Source of the DNA: Rhodohalobacter barkolensis
Lineage (GTDB): Bacteria > Bacteroidota > Rhodothermia > Balneolales > Balneolaceae
Assembly: GCF_002834295.1 (NCBI RefSeq)
Contig: NZ_PISP01000001.1
Coordinates: forward strand, 1,674,001-1,738,000
DNA length: 64,000 bases
Direction of reading: 5' to 3'
Shown: positions 1 to 8,155 of the stretch, piece by piece
Layout: each line of letters begins with the position of its first letter
How positions within the stretch are numbered: position 1 is the stretch's first letter
Program-made: the position numbers and the translations under genes
The notes under the pieces: generated by a model
Seen by the model: the letters and a program-made list of their open reading frames with translations, nothing else
Database searches by the model: none
Told to the model about the DNA's origin: nothing

Positions 1-209
1 CCCGAATACATCACCAGTGGCTGCCCGATCAACTGTATGTAGAAGGGCTCTACTTCTCTGAAGATACCATACATAATTTGACTGAATATGGACATCAGGT
101 GCAAAAGATTGGGAACATTGCCCTTACCCATTTAATCCTGATCGACCCCGAAGGCCTGATGCAAGGTGCAGCAGACAGCCGGAGCTACGGAAGTGTAGCA
201 GGTTATTAA
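1..209 (+). CDS. ggt: gamma-glutamyltransferase, C-terminal end (partial)
   Basis: Only the last 68 codons are in the window, in the frame starting at base 3. The translation begins RIHHQWLPDQLY and ends GAADSRSYGSVAGY. This matches the end of the small subunit of gamma-glutamyltransferases, where an R-x-HHQWLPD segment and a G-A-A-D-x-R tail are typical. These periplasmic Ntn hydrolases cleave glutathione and other gamma-glutamyl compounds. The catalytic Thr lies upstream of the window and cannot be seen. The gene converges on the sensor kinase gene with only 9 bases between stop codons. The family call rests on a short stretch, but the motif is distinctive. Confidence 0.8.
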   Translation, partial: RIHHQWLPDQLYVEGLYFSEDTIHNLTEYGHQVQKIGNIALTHLILIDPEGLMQGAADSRSYGSVAGY

Positions 210-218
210 CCCGGAGAT

Positions 219-1877
219 TTATGATGTCTCAGTTTCTACTTTCTGCTTCTTCAGTTCCGGACTTGCAGCATTAGTAGCTTCCAAAGGGTGAATTGGAAAC
301 AGGATCGCTATGGAGTTTTTCTGATCATCCAGAATCATTTCTCCCTTGATCTGCTTGGTTAAAGAACGAACCAGTTTCATGCTCAATTCCGTTTTGTTCT
401 CCCAATCAAAAAGATAAGGTGGAAGCTGTCCATTTTCGCGTACCACAATATAGAACTGCTCATCATCAGCATAGAGATCAATACTGATAACGCCTTCTAC
501 ATCTGATACATGAACGTGTTCGTACACCTGGCTTAGTATTTCATTGATTACCATACAGACCGGTACTGCACGCTCCAGATCCATCAGCAGGTCACCGGCA
601 TAGAGTGAGATATCCGCTCCTGTACTTTCATGTCTGTAATCCTGCTCTAACCTGTTCGACAGTTTGATGACGTATGACTTAAGATTCAAAGAGTTATGAT
701 TTCCAGACTGAGAGAGTAGTTCGTGCAGAAGTGAAATAGCCCGAATCCTGGATTTTGACCCTCTCAGGGTTTCAACCATAGATTCATCACCGGTCCGTTT
801 CAGCTGCAGTTCAAAAAGTGCAAGTATAATCCCAAGATTGTTCTGAACCCGTCCGTGAATTTCGTTTAGCAGCAGGTCTCTTTCAGAGAGAGCTTTTTTA
901 AGATCTTTCTCCCGTTTCTTTAATGCTGATGTCTGTTTATCAACTTCATCACTGAGGCTGTTATTCCAGGACGAGACGAGATAAATTCCGGTTAGTCCAA
1001 CTGTCAGAATTATTCCAATAGATATCCAGAATATCAGCTGATAGGATTCCGTTGCCAGGAATATTTTTTCCACGGCTATGGTTTCAGAATTCACTACGGC
1101 TTCAGCTATACCCCGGTTTCCTAAAATTCTTCCTCCCACTACAAACATCAAAACTACCACTACCACAGAAGAAATTGCACCATAAATCCAACCGAGCGTT
1201 ACCTGCTCTTTGGGTGCTGCTTTCATCAGTTTGTTGCGGTGTCGCAGTACGAATGGTGAGAAAAGAAATAGTAAGGGACCCACTATCAGAATTGATTGAA
1301 AAAATGCGCCGGTCCACCACCCGTTCCAAATTTTTACAGTCAAAACTGCATTCAATCCCTGATCCAAACTCCACACAAATGAACCCAGCGAACTGGCCAT
1401 TGCAGCAACAAGTGACACAACTGTAAAAAAGGCAACGCTCTTTATACTTCTTAAATCAATTGAAACCGGTACACAATGGTAAGCAAGGGCGTAAATACCG
1501 AGCCCCAGTACAAATGAAAAAGCAAACAGCAGAGACCACTGGATAGGCATTTGAGTAGAAAAAGCGATCACAAAGGAAGAAAGAAATACTGGGATAAATC
1601 CCCATTCAAAACCCATCCAAAAAAGTAAAAGGGACCCAATAATTAACGGAGGATAGATTAGAAAGAATTTGATGATGTTGACTTGATCAACATTGGCAGA
1701 AACCCAGCTTTCCGGAACCATAGCCAATACAGAATAGATGGAGAGTCCGATTAATACGACCCACCCTAAAATGGAAATGATTACTTTTAATTTGTTCTCC
1801 TGGAGCTTGCCCAGTAACTGATCCAATGCAAGCGGACTCCAATAACGGTTCTCATTTTCCGGTCTCTGTACATCCAT
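219..1877 (-). CDS. membrane sensor histidine kinase, MASE1-like plus HisKA_2, degenerate ATPase
   Basis: This 552-residue protein has about eight hydrophobic segments between residues 30 and 300, resembling a MASE1 sensory domain, then a short coiled coil (310-335). A HisKA_2-type dimerisation helix follows, with a candidate phospho-accepting His341 in the NEIHGRVQNNL motif. The C-terminal region (435-530) has the layout of a HATPase but weak motifs. The N-box reads NEILSQVYEHV, so the Mg-binding Asn is replaced by Gln450, and the usual DNG is ENG (481-483). ATP binding may be weak or lost. No response regulator lies next to it, so it is an orphan. A perfect palindrome about 27 bases upstream of the start may be an operator. 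Confidence 0.75.
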   Translation of the reverse strand: MDVQRPENENRYWSPLALDQLLGKLQENKLKVIISILGWVVLIGLSIYSVLAMVPESWVSANVDQVNIIKFFLIYPPLIIGSLLLFWMGFEWGFIPVFLSSFVIAFSTQMPIQWSLLFAFSFVLGLGIYALAYHCVPVSIDLRSIKSVAFFTVVSLVAAMASSLGSFVWSLDQGLNAVLTVKIWNGWWTGAFFQSILIVGPLLFLFSPFVLRHRNKLMKAAPKEQVTLGWIYGAISSVVVVVLMFVVGGRILGNRGIAEAVVNSETIAVEKIFLATESYQLIFWISIGIILTVGLTGIYLVSSWNNSLSDEVDKQTSALKKREKDLKKALSERDLLLNEIHGRVQNNLGIILALFELQLKRTGDESMVETLRGSKSRIRAISLLHELLSQSGNHNSLNLKSYVIKLSNRLEQDYRHESTGADISLYAGDLLMDLERAVPVCMVINEILSQVYEHVHVSDVEGVISIDLYADDEQFYIVVRENGQLPPYLFDWENKTELSMKLVRSLTKQIKGEMILDDQKNSIAILFPIHPLEATNAASPELKKQKVETETS

Positions 1878-1903
1878 GTGGTCCCTTAATCTTAATTACG
1901 TAA

Positions 1904-1921
1904 TATTAGAATGTTCTAATA
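1904..1921. promoter_or_regulatory. perfect palindrome, operator candidate
   Basis: TATTAGAA, a TG spacer, then TTCTAATA form an 18-base perfect dyad, 26 bases upstream of the sensor kinase start codon. The size and AT-rich arms fit a site for a dimeric winged-helix repressor such as a MarR-type protein, but the regulator is unknown. Confidence 0.45.
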
Positions 1922-2059
1922 TAGAGATTAATTCTCTTTCCCTAATGAGGGTCTCGAAAATTCTAATTTTACAGCCCAACTAAAAATCTGGCTTGAAGGA
2001 GGTAACGTAAAAGCTTGCTGTACAGACCTATATGAGATGGGTCGGCAAAAAAAGGGCTA

Positions 2060-2863
2060 TCAAATAAGCTTAGCAATCATAGATATGGCGATGGCAATGA
2101 CCAGAATTGAAAAACCCAACTGTACCCTGTCGGCCGAGGCTTTTTTATTTAGCTTCACTCCAAAAAATCCGCCTACGAATGCTCCCATCACAAGTGGCAA
2201 GCTTGTCCCAAAATCTACATAACCCAGGGTAAATGATGTGATTCCTTCAGGAGCATTTGAGGCCAATGCATATTGTAACCATCCGGAAAGTGAAATCAAT
2301 ACAATGGCCAGCGAGGAGATACTCACCGCTTTCGCAATGGATAAACGGTACCACAGGTTCATAATGGGAACAAGTACAATGCCTCCACCCACACCTGCAA
2401 GGGCAGCTATCAATCCTCCCAAACCCCCGGCTCCCAACTGCTTTAACCACCCTGTTTTTTTTGCTTTCAGCTGAAGAGTTACATTAGACTTACTTCTTCT
2501 GTAAAACAGAATGGATACAAAGACCAACAGAATTACAAAAAATGAAACAAAGACATCTTCTGTGTAATAACTGCTCGTAACGATTTCTTTACCAAAATAG
2601 ACGCCCAGAGAACCGAACAACCCGATAATAATTCCCTCTCTCCAATAGGAATTTTTATTGTTCTTCTGCTGAATACTACTGCTTACCGCAGCCGTAAACG
2701 TACAGAAAAGTGAGCTACCTACTGTCCAGGATACAGGAGAACTTACTCCCAATGATGTAAATAGAAAGAATAGAATTGGAGAGAATAGCAATCCGCCGCC
2801 TACTCCAAAAAAACCGGCCATCACACCGGCAACCAAACCCAGTAGCAGTAGTAGAATAAACAT
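2060..2863 (-). CDS. TSUP (TauE/SafE) family anion exporter
   Basis: A 267-residue integral membrane protein with about eight hydrophobic segments. It has the two-repeat pattern of the TauE/SafE (TSUP) family: glycine-rich GFFGVGGGLLFSP near the N-terminus and its counterpart ALAGVGGGIVLVP around residue 157. Family members move sulfite, sulfonates or other organic anions across the inner membrane; the substrate here cannot be told from sequence. Its ATG directly abuts the stop codon of the upstream PhzF gene (zero spacing), so the two are almost certainly co-transcribed and translationally coupled. Confidence 0.85.
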   Translation of the reverse strand: MFILLLLLGLVAGVMAGFFGVGGGLLFSPILFFLFTSLGVSSPVSWTVGSSLFCTFTAAVSSSIQQKNNKNSYWREGIIIGLFGSLGVYFGKEIVTSSYYTEDVFVSFFVILLVFVSILFYRRSKSNVTLQLKAKKTGWLKQLGAGGLGGLIAALAGVGGGIVLVPIMNLWYRLSIAKAVSISSLAIVLISLSGWLQYALASNAPEGITSFTLGYVDFGTSLPLVMGAFVGGFFGVKLNKKASADRVQLGFSILVIAIAISMIAKLI

Positions 2864-3640
2864 TTACAGCTCTATTTTACCAGTCATATAGGTCACAGCT
2901 GAACCCCCAATTTCAACTCTGTCACCTAACATTTTACACTGAATTGCACCGCCTCGTTTAGACAGTTGCCGGGCTTTCAAATTGTTCTTAGATAAACGTT
3001 TTGCCCAAAATGGAGTGAGTACGGTATGTGCGGAGCCTGTCACCGGGTCTTCGGGCACTCCAACGGCAGGTGCAAAAAACCGGCTTACAAAATCTTCGTT
3101 TTCTCCGGGTGCAGTTACAATAATCCCCCTCGCTTCCATCCTTTCCAGAATCAGCAGGTCCGGCTTCATTTTGGCTACCGTCTCCTCATCGTTCACCAAA
3201 ATCAGGAGATCCACATTCATACCGGTATAGATCGGAATGGTACCGAGGGCATCCGGTATAAGTTTAGGAACCGGAATTGGTTTAGGAGGCTGAGAAGGGA
3301 AATTCATCCAATAGAGTCCCTCTCTTTTTTCTACAGTTAGTAAACCACTTTTTGACGCAAACCGAATTGTTTTCTCTTTAAACCCCTGATGATTAAACAG
3401 AACGTGAGCTGTTGCGAGTGTAGCATGTCCGCACAGGTCCACTTCGGTAGTGGGTGTAAACCAACGTATTTTAAAAGACCCATCACTCTCAGGAGTATAA
3501 AATGCTGTTTCTGATAAGTTATTTTCTGACGCTATGGCCTGCATTGTATCAACACCCGGCCATTTTTCAAGCGGAACAACGGCTGCAGGGTTACCGGAAA
3601 ATACTTGATCTGTAAAGGCGTCAATCTGAAAAATTTTCAT
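2864..3640 (-). CDS. PhzF family isomerase
   Basis: This 258-residue protein begins MKIFQIDAFTDQVFSGNPAAVV, the standard opening of PhzF-like proteins. The conserved catalytic Glu44 is in NLSETAF, and the second-half motif DPVTGSAH lies around residues 197-204. The fold is a double hotdog related to diaminopimelate epimerase. PhzF itself isomerises dihydro-3-hydroxyanthranilate in phenazine synthesis. No other phenazine gene is present, so the substrate is unknown and this is probably one of the many uncharacterised housekeeping homologues. It is the first gene of a two-gene unit with the TSUP exporter. Confidence 0.88.
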   Translation of the reverse strand: MKIFQIDAFTDQVFSGNPAAVVPLEKWPGVDTMQAIASENNLSETAFYTPESDGSFKIRWFTPTTEVDLCGHATLATAHVLFNHQGFKEKTIRFASKSGLLTVEKREGLYWMNFPSQPPKPIPVPKLIPDALGTIPIYTGMNVDLLILVNDEETVAKMKPDLLILERMEARGIIVTAPGENEDFVSRFFAPAVGVPEDPVTGSAHTVLTPFWAKRLSKNNLKARQLSKRGGAIQCKMLGDRVEIGGSAVTYMTGKIEL

Positions 3641-3734
3641 CTGTAGACTAATTTTTTAGAAAATGTACAAAATTGATCTGAGTAATCCATTTAACAGATC
3701 CTTTGGAATTTTACATTCAGATTGCCAAAATCCC

Positions 3735-4907
3735 CTACTGAAGTGCCTCTAAACGTTTTTTTGCCCGTTTTTTAGCCTCTTCGCTATTATCATGATTTAA
3801 CACAATTTCATAAAAGTGTTCAGCTTGTGACACATCATTCAGTCTTTCGCTCGTTCTGCCCGCATGATATGCTGAAAGTGCCTGAATGGGGCGCTTATCT
3901 GGATTTGGCAGTTGCTGGCCAATCCGGTAAGATTGAGTAAACGATTCAATGGCATTCTGCATATCACCTGTCTGATATTGAGAAATTCCCTTCCAATAGT
4001 AAATCTCTTCGAGTAAAATCATGTTTTCCGGGAGGGAGTCATCATTCATGTACTCAATCGATTCCGTAGAAAAAACAATGAGCTCCTCATACCGTTTCAA
4101 CTCGTGTAATGTTCGTACATAAAGTCGGCGGAAATAGCTGTTACTCGGATATTGATCCACCAGTTGTCTGAAATAGAGAAGTGCCTTTTCATAATCACCT
4201 TCATAGTTTAACAGTATGTTGCCTAAAAAATAGGTCGCTTCCGGTCTTGCAAAAACTCCCTCTTCAGAGGCAACTTGCAGAAGCTCCAGGCCCTCCTCTC
4301 GATTACCATCCGGCAAGAACCAGGATACAGCCCTGACAGCAGGATAATTCTCGGGTATATAAGCAGCGTAGTATCGCTTCATTCCTTCTGCAAAATCGTT
4401 ATCAGGCAGTGATGGTAAAACTTCCATAAGCCGGGAGTAGGCCTGATAAGCCCTTCTTCCAATATTTGCGGCGGTAAGCCACTCTTCTCGATTTGAGTGG
4501 TGACGCGCAGTGTATCCATTGGCAATTGCCCGGATAATTAGCGCATCGGGATGATCCCGATGGTTTCGAAGAAGTTGAGAAGCTTCATAATCTGCCCGCC
4601 TCATCACATGAAAAAATTCATCATCATACTGCTCATTGTGCAGGTCGTTTAAAACCGACCACCAGAGCTCCATCCCGTTCCACAAAGTCCAGAGCGGATG
4701 GTCGGGGAACTGCTCCATCCATGGATTTAAAATCTCTCTTGCACTATCGGGGTTCCGATTATAAAGGGAATCAATTGCAGTCTGGGCATCCCCTTTAAAT
4801 TCTTCATTTTCAATTAAGATGGGAGTCTGTGCCTCTATTATATGTGGACTTATCCCAACCAGGAGGAAGGTCACGGCTACAAAACAGTGGCGACAATTCA
4901 TACGCAT
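3735..4907 (-). CDS. secreted TPR-repeat protein
   Basis: A 390-residue protein with an N-terminal hydrophobic signal segment ending near IIEAQ, typical of export in this group. Tandem helix-turn-helix segments of TPR type follow. The clearest repeats run from about 225 to 385 (YFLGNILLNYEGDYEKALLYF, YYWKGISQYQTGDMQNAIESF). It probably acts as a periplasmic or outer-membrane-associated scaffold. No enzymatic motif is visible. The gene precedes nothing on its own strand within 90 bases and follows the alpha/beta hydrolase gene by 17 bases, so it may be the last gene of the RluB-hydrolase-TPR unit. Met3 is an alternative start. Confidence 0.75.
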   Translation of the reverse strand: MRMNCRHCFVAVTFLLVGISPHIIEAQTPILIENEEFKGDAQTAIDSLYNRNPDSAREILNPWMEQFPDHPLWTLWNGMELWWSVLNDLHNEQYDDEFFHVMRRADYEASQLLRNHRDHPDALIIRAIANGYTARHHSNREEWLTAANIGRRAYQAYSRLMEVLPSLPDNDFAEGMKRYYAAYIPENYPAVRAVSWFLPDGNREEGLELLQVASEEGVFARPEATYFLGNILLNYEGDYEKALLYFRQLVDQYPSNSYFRRLYVRTLHELKRYEELIVFSTESIEYMNDDSLPENMILLEEIYYWKGISQYQTGDMQNAIESFTQSYRIGQQLPNPDKRPIQALSAYHAGRTSERLNDVSQAEHFYEIVLNHDNSEEAKKRAKKRLEALQ

Positions 4908-4924
4908 AGAGAAGATCGTTACAG

Positions 4925-5800
4925 CTATTTAAGGGTCTCTAAAAACCACCCTTCTGTTAAATCCAGCGCTTCATTAAATGCATCCGGAAAGTTCTCTTCT
5001 TCAAACGGATGCGATACATTAAACGTATGGCCTGCTTTTTCTATTAAGCGTACTTCCTTCTCATCCGATGGACATGCACGATACAACTTCTCGGAGTCGC
5101 TGAAAGGAACAGCTTCATCCTCTTTGCCCGCGATAAATAGCGCAGGAATGTGAATTTCCTCCACCCTCTTGATAGCCATCAATCTGTCGGCATTTGCCAG
5201 TGCATCTTCGTACACCACCTTACCAATTTTCATGATTTGATTAGTGCGAGAATTTTTAATCTCCGTATATCCACGGCTTTTCCAATCCTCTATCATCTGA
5301 TCACTCCAGCGCGCATTGTAATCGGCAACTGCACTCCAAGTTACAAGACTCATAATTTCGCTGTACTCTGCAGCTGCAGCTATAGCTGTATGCCCGCCGC
5401 GTGAGTGCCCGAAAATCCCCATCCGATCAGAATCGAGCTGTGCTTTATCCGATGCAATCTCTTTACTTTTTACGGCTTCAATAACTCGTCCTATGTCGTC
5501 CAAATCCTGACTCAGAGTCTCTCTTTCAAAGAGATCTAACTGATCGAAATCGAGCATGTTCTCTCCCACTCCGTTCAGGGAAAAATTCATAGCTAGTACA
5601 GCAAACCCGGCTCTCGAAAGTTCCTCGCATGCATCAGGAAATGCGCCCCAGTCCTTAAATCCCTTGAAACCGTGTACAAATATGATAAGCGGCTGCACTG
5701 TAGCCACCGATACTGAGGGCGTGTAAAGATCGTAGTAAATCGGCAGATTTTCACTGGATGGTATAGATCCCGATTCTTTTATCACGCTGTTCGTTTTCAC
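4925..5800 (-). CDS. alpha/beta hydrolase (dienelactone hydrolase-like)
   Basis: A 291-residue cytoplasmic hydrolase with the canonical triad: nucleophile Ser133 in GHSRGG, acid Asp228 in GKEDEAVP and His258 in AGHTFN. The oxyanion-hole region is FVHGFKGFKDW (41-51). It resembles dienelactone hydrolase or peptidase S9-like esterases. The natural substrate is unknown. The start codon overlaps the stop of the pseudouridine synthase gene by four bases (ATGA type), which indicates translational coupling, although no functional link between the two is apparent. Confidence 0.85.
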   Translation of the reverse strand: MKTNSVIKESGSIPSSENLPIYYDLYTPSVSVATVQPLIIFVHGFKGFKDWGAFPDACEELSRAGFAVLAMNFSLNGVGENMLDFDQLDLFERETLSQDLDDIGRVIEAVKSKEIASDKAQLDSDRMGIFGHSRGGHTAIAAAAEYSEIMSLVTWSAVADYNARWSDQMIEDWKSRGYTEIKNSRTNQIMKIGKVVYEDALANADRLMAIKRVEEIHIPALFIAGKEDEAVPFSDSEKLYRACPSDEKEVRLIEKAGHTFNVSHPFEEENFPDAFNEALDLTEGWFLETLK

Positions 5801-6696
5801 GCTCCCTCTCTGTTAAAGTCGAGCGTATCCAGCTTAACCAGTCTTCGAAGGTCATTAATCTCTTTCTGTTTCAAATATCGCCAGCGACCAATTCTCATGT
5901 CTTTATCATTCAAGCCGGCATATCTGATTCGTTTCAGTCTAACTACATCCGCTCCAAAAAATGAAATCATTCTGCGGATCAGGTGATTTCTTCCCTCAAA
6001 TACCGTGATGGTTATAATGTTAGGTTTATAGTTACTTCTTTTGATCTGATGCGGTTTGATAAAACCATCCTCCAGCTCAATTCCATTAACCATCTGCGTC
6101 AACTCATCATCTGTCAGTATCCGGTCGCTTTCTACTTCGTAGGTTTTCTTTACCTGATAGCTTGGATGCATCAGGCGATGAGCCAGATCACCATCATTGG
6201 TCAGTATAATAAGCCCCATGGTATTCCTGTCTAAGCGGCCTACCGGGTACACACGATATCCTGTGGCATCTTCTACTGCATCCAGTACGGTATTTCGATC
6301 TTTCTCATCATCCGTAGTGCTGATGGTATCTTTTCCTTTATTCAGGAGAATGTAAACAAAAGGTTCAAGTGATACTCTCTGGCCTTCTACTTCTATTTTG
6401 TCGTCCGTAGAAACTTTTGTCCCCAGCTCAGTTACCACTTTACCGTTGATCTTCACTTTACCATTTTCGATATATTCATCAGCATCTCTTCTGGAACAGA
6501 ATCCGGCGTGTGCTATGTATTTATTCAGCCGAATCTCATCCCTCAGGTATTTTCCCTGATTGGCGCGATTCGACATTTCCGGGGAAGAATCGGCTTTTTG
6601 GGCCTTGCGTGGTTTTCTAGGCTTTCTGTTACGGTTCGTGTCCCGATTTGAATCTCGGCTTTTTTTATCGGGTCTTGATGGACGTTTCTTCTTCAT
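5797..6696 (-). CDS. rluB: 23S rRNA pseudouridine synthase, RluB/RsuA type
   Basis: This 299-residue protein has a very basic, probably disordered N-terminal tail (residues 1-50, rich in Lys and Arg). It is followed by an S4 RNA-binding domain (about 54-100, starting IRLNKYIAHAGFCSRRDAD) and the RsuA/RluB catalytic domain, with the catalytic Asp156 in GRLDRNTMGL. Enzymes of this family convert a single uridine in 23S or 16S rRNA to pseudouridine. The assignment to RluB over RluE/RluF/RsuA is by general resemblance only. The basic N-terminal extension is common in this phylum. Confidence 0.88.
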   Translation of the reverse strand: MKKKRPSRPDKKSRDSNRDTNRNRKPRKPRKAQKADSSPEMSNRANQGKYLRDEIRLNKYIAHAGFCSRRDADEYIENGKVKINGKVVTELGTKVSTDDKIEVEGQRVSLEPFVYILLNKGKDTISTTDDEKDRNTVLDAVEDATGYRVYPVGRLDRNTMGLIILTNDGDLAHRLMHPSYQVKKTYEVESDRILTDDELTQMVNGIELEDGFIKPHQIKRSNYKPNIITITVFEGRNHLIRRMISFFGADVVRLKRIRYAGLNDKDMRIGRWRYLKQKEINDLRRLVKLDTLDFNREGA

Positions 6697-6788
6697 TTTG
6701 CTCTAATTATAAATTAATCTGCATCTAAAAATCTCTTAGACTTGAATGTATTTTTATGACAATCTAATTGTGTGAAAACGGTTATGTG

Positions 6789-7091
6789 CTAAATATACTT
6801 ATCTCCTCTGACTACTTTCACTGGGTTCGCATATACGATAACTGCATAGTTTTCGAAATAGTGCTCAGCAATTTGATCAATAATTTTATTACCCACTTCT
6901 CTACTTACCACAGTCTCGATTTTAACATTTTTACCCTCAAAGTCACTTACTCGTGTTCCACGTGATCCTTCCCCTTCAACATCGGTAATTGTATATCCTT
7001 TGCCACCATTATCCCTGATCAGATCTACTAAATCATCTCTTAAAATTCTCTCCGTTACAATTGTAACCAGAAACAGTTCTGTTAACTTCAT
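6789..7091 (-). CDS. sbtB: SbtB-like PII protein
   Basis: A 100-residue PII-superfamily protein and the regulatory partner of SbtA. The sequence follows cyanobacterial SbtB closely: KGYTITDVEGEGSRG in the T-loop region with two arginines (Arg44, Arg47), and HYFENYAVIVYANPVKVV at the end. SbtB binds adenine nucleotides (cAMP, AMP, ADP, ATP) and gates bicarbonate uptake. The C-terminal Cys-Gly-Pro-x-Gly-Cys loop of Synechocystis SbtB is absent; the protein stops at RGDKYI. I chose the ATG at 7091 over an in-frame TTG at 7103 because a strong GGAGG sits five bases before the ATG. Confidence 0.88.
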   Translation of the reverse strand: MKLTELFLVTIVTERILRDDLVDLIRDNGGKGYTITDVEGEGSRGTRVSDFEGKNVKIETVVSREVGNKIIDQIAEHYFENYAVIVYANPVKVVRGDKYI

Positions 7092-7101
7092 ATTAACCTC
7101 C
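7092..7101 (-). promoter_or_regulatory. sbtB ribosome binding site
   Basis: On the minus strand GGAGG (7101-7097) is followed by TTAAT and ATG. The GGAGG lies in the last two Gly codons of sbtA and the sbtA stop TAA lies between it and the sbtB start, so sbtB is probably translated by ribosomes finishing sbtA. Strong Shine-Dalgarno sites are rare in this window. Confidence 0.75.
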
Positions 7102-8049
7102 AAACCAAGTTGCGATTAAGTAGTAAAGTGGAATACCCAGGGTAATGTTAAAAGGAAAAGTTATTCCAAGTGATGCTGTAAGGTAAAGCGTAGGACTTGC
7201 TTTTGGTAACGCAATTCTGACAGCAGCCGGCGCAGCAATGTAGCTTCCGCTTGAAACCATTGCAGCAAAAACAGAACTGCCGGCTATGCTTAAGCCCGAC
7301 CAAAGGCCTACAATGATTGCTAAAATTCCAAATAGGATAGGTACCACTATACCAAATCCCAACAAGAATAATCCCGCTTTCTTCAGATCTCCGAGCCTGC
7401 GAGCTGTAATCATTCCCAATTCTAATAGAAACAGTACTAAAGCCCCTTGAAAACCACCCACAAAAAATGGGGCCACCGGCTCAAAACTAACCGGACCGGC
7501 AAGATACCCAATAACCAATCCTCCCAAAAGTAAGATAATACTACTTCCGGTAACCACTTCATGAAGTGCTTTTTTAATAGATCCGGATCCTGAATTGATA
7601 ATTTGAGGTATCATCAAAGCTACAATAATACCCGGAACCTCTAAAAGTGCCACCAAAGCGGGAAGAAAACCTTCCGGTGATTCCCCTAAACTTTCGGCAT
7701 AACTAATGGCGGCAATGAAGGTTACGGCCGATACAGATCCGTAGTGAGCAGCGATTCCGGCCGCATTTGAGATATCGAACTTACCCATATATCTCAAAAC
7801 TGCAAAAGCTATAAGCGGAGTTATAATACCTAAGGCAATTGTTGCTACAACCGGCCAGATAAAATCCGAAAATGCCGTTGTACTAAGTTCTACCCCTCCT
7901 TTTAAACCGATCGCTAGCAGCAAATAAATCGATAATGCCTTGTAAATAGGTTGGGGAAATTCTAAATCACTTTTTACGACTTTTGCAATAATTCCCAAAA
8001 CAAAAGCCATCACAATAGGTGATGTGAAATTTGATAGCAGAGATTCCAT
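7093..8049 (-). CDS. sbtA: SbtA-like Na+-dependent bicarbonate transporter
   Basis: A 318-residue inner-membrane protein with about ten hydrophobic segments in two inverted halves. It matches the sodium-dependent bicarbonate permease family: IGLKGGVELS near residue 47, GSVSAVTFIAA around 104-114 and SSGSYIAAPAAVRIALP near the end. Cyanobacterial SbtA is longer (about 370 residues) because of a cytoplasmic loop between the halves, which is short here. The family imports HCO3- with Na+. The adjacent sbtB, whose start lies just after this stop codon, strongly supports the call. The LysR gene immediately upstream is a likely regulator. Confidence 0.87.
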   Translation of the reverse strand: MESLLSNFTSPIVMAFVLGIIAKVVKSDLEFPQPIYKALSIYLLLAIGLKGGVELSTTAFSDFIWPVVATIALGIITPLIAFAVLRYMGKFDISNAAGIAAHYGSVSAVTFIAAISYAESLGESPEGFLPALVALLEVPGIIVALMIPQIINSGSGSIKKALHEVVTGSSIILLLGGLVIGYLAGPVSFEPVAPFFVGGFQGALVLFLLELGMITARRLGDLKKAGLFLLGFGIVVPILFGILAIIVGLWSGLSIAGSSVFAAMVSSGSYIAAPAAVRIALPKASPTLYLTASLGITFPFNITLGIPLYYLIATWFGG

Positions 8050-8061
8050 TAACAGTCAGTA

Positions 8062-8102
8062 GTTATTTTAATTTCAAAAGAGTCGAATCTAAATAAAATA
8101 AC
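8062..8102. promoter_or_regulatory. inverted repeat upstream of sbtA
   Basis: GTTATTTTA (8062-8070) and TAAAATAAC (8094-8102) form a perfect 9-base inverted repeat with 23 bases between, in the gap between the LysR gene and sbtA, just upstream of the sbtA start. It may be a regulator site for SbtA expression. The arms are AT-rich, so chance is possible. Confidence 0.35.
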
Positions 8103-8155
8103 AGGAAATATTAAGTGATTTGTGATCTCCCGTGTAAAATGAAGATATAACATAT

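Noticed and set aside
6789-7103. Upstream TTG start for sbtB, giving 104 residues
   Set aside because: The TTG overlaps the ribosome binding site of the better-placed ATG at 7091.
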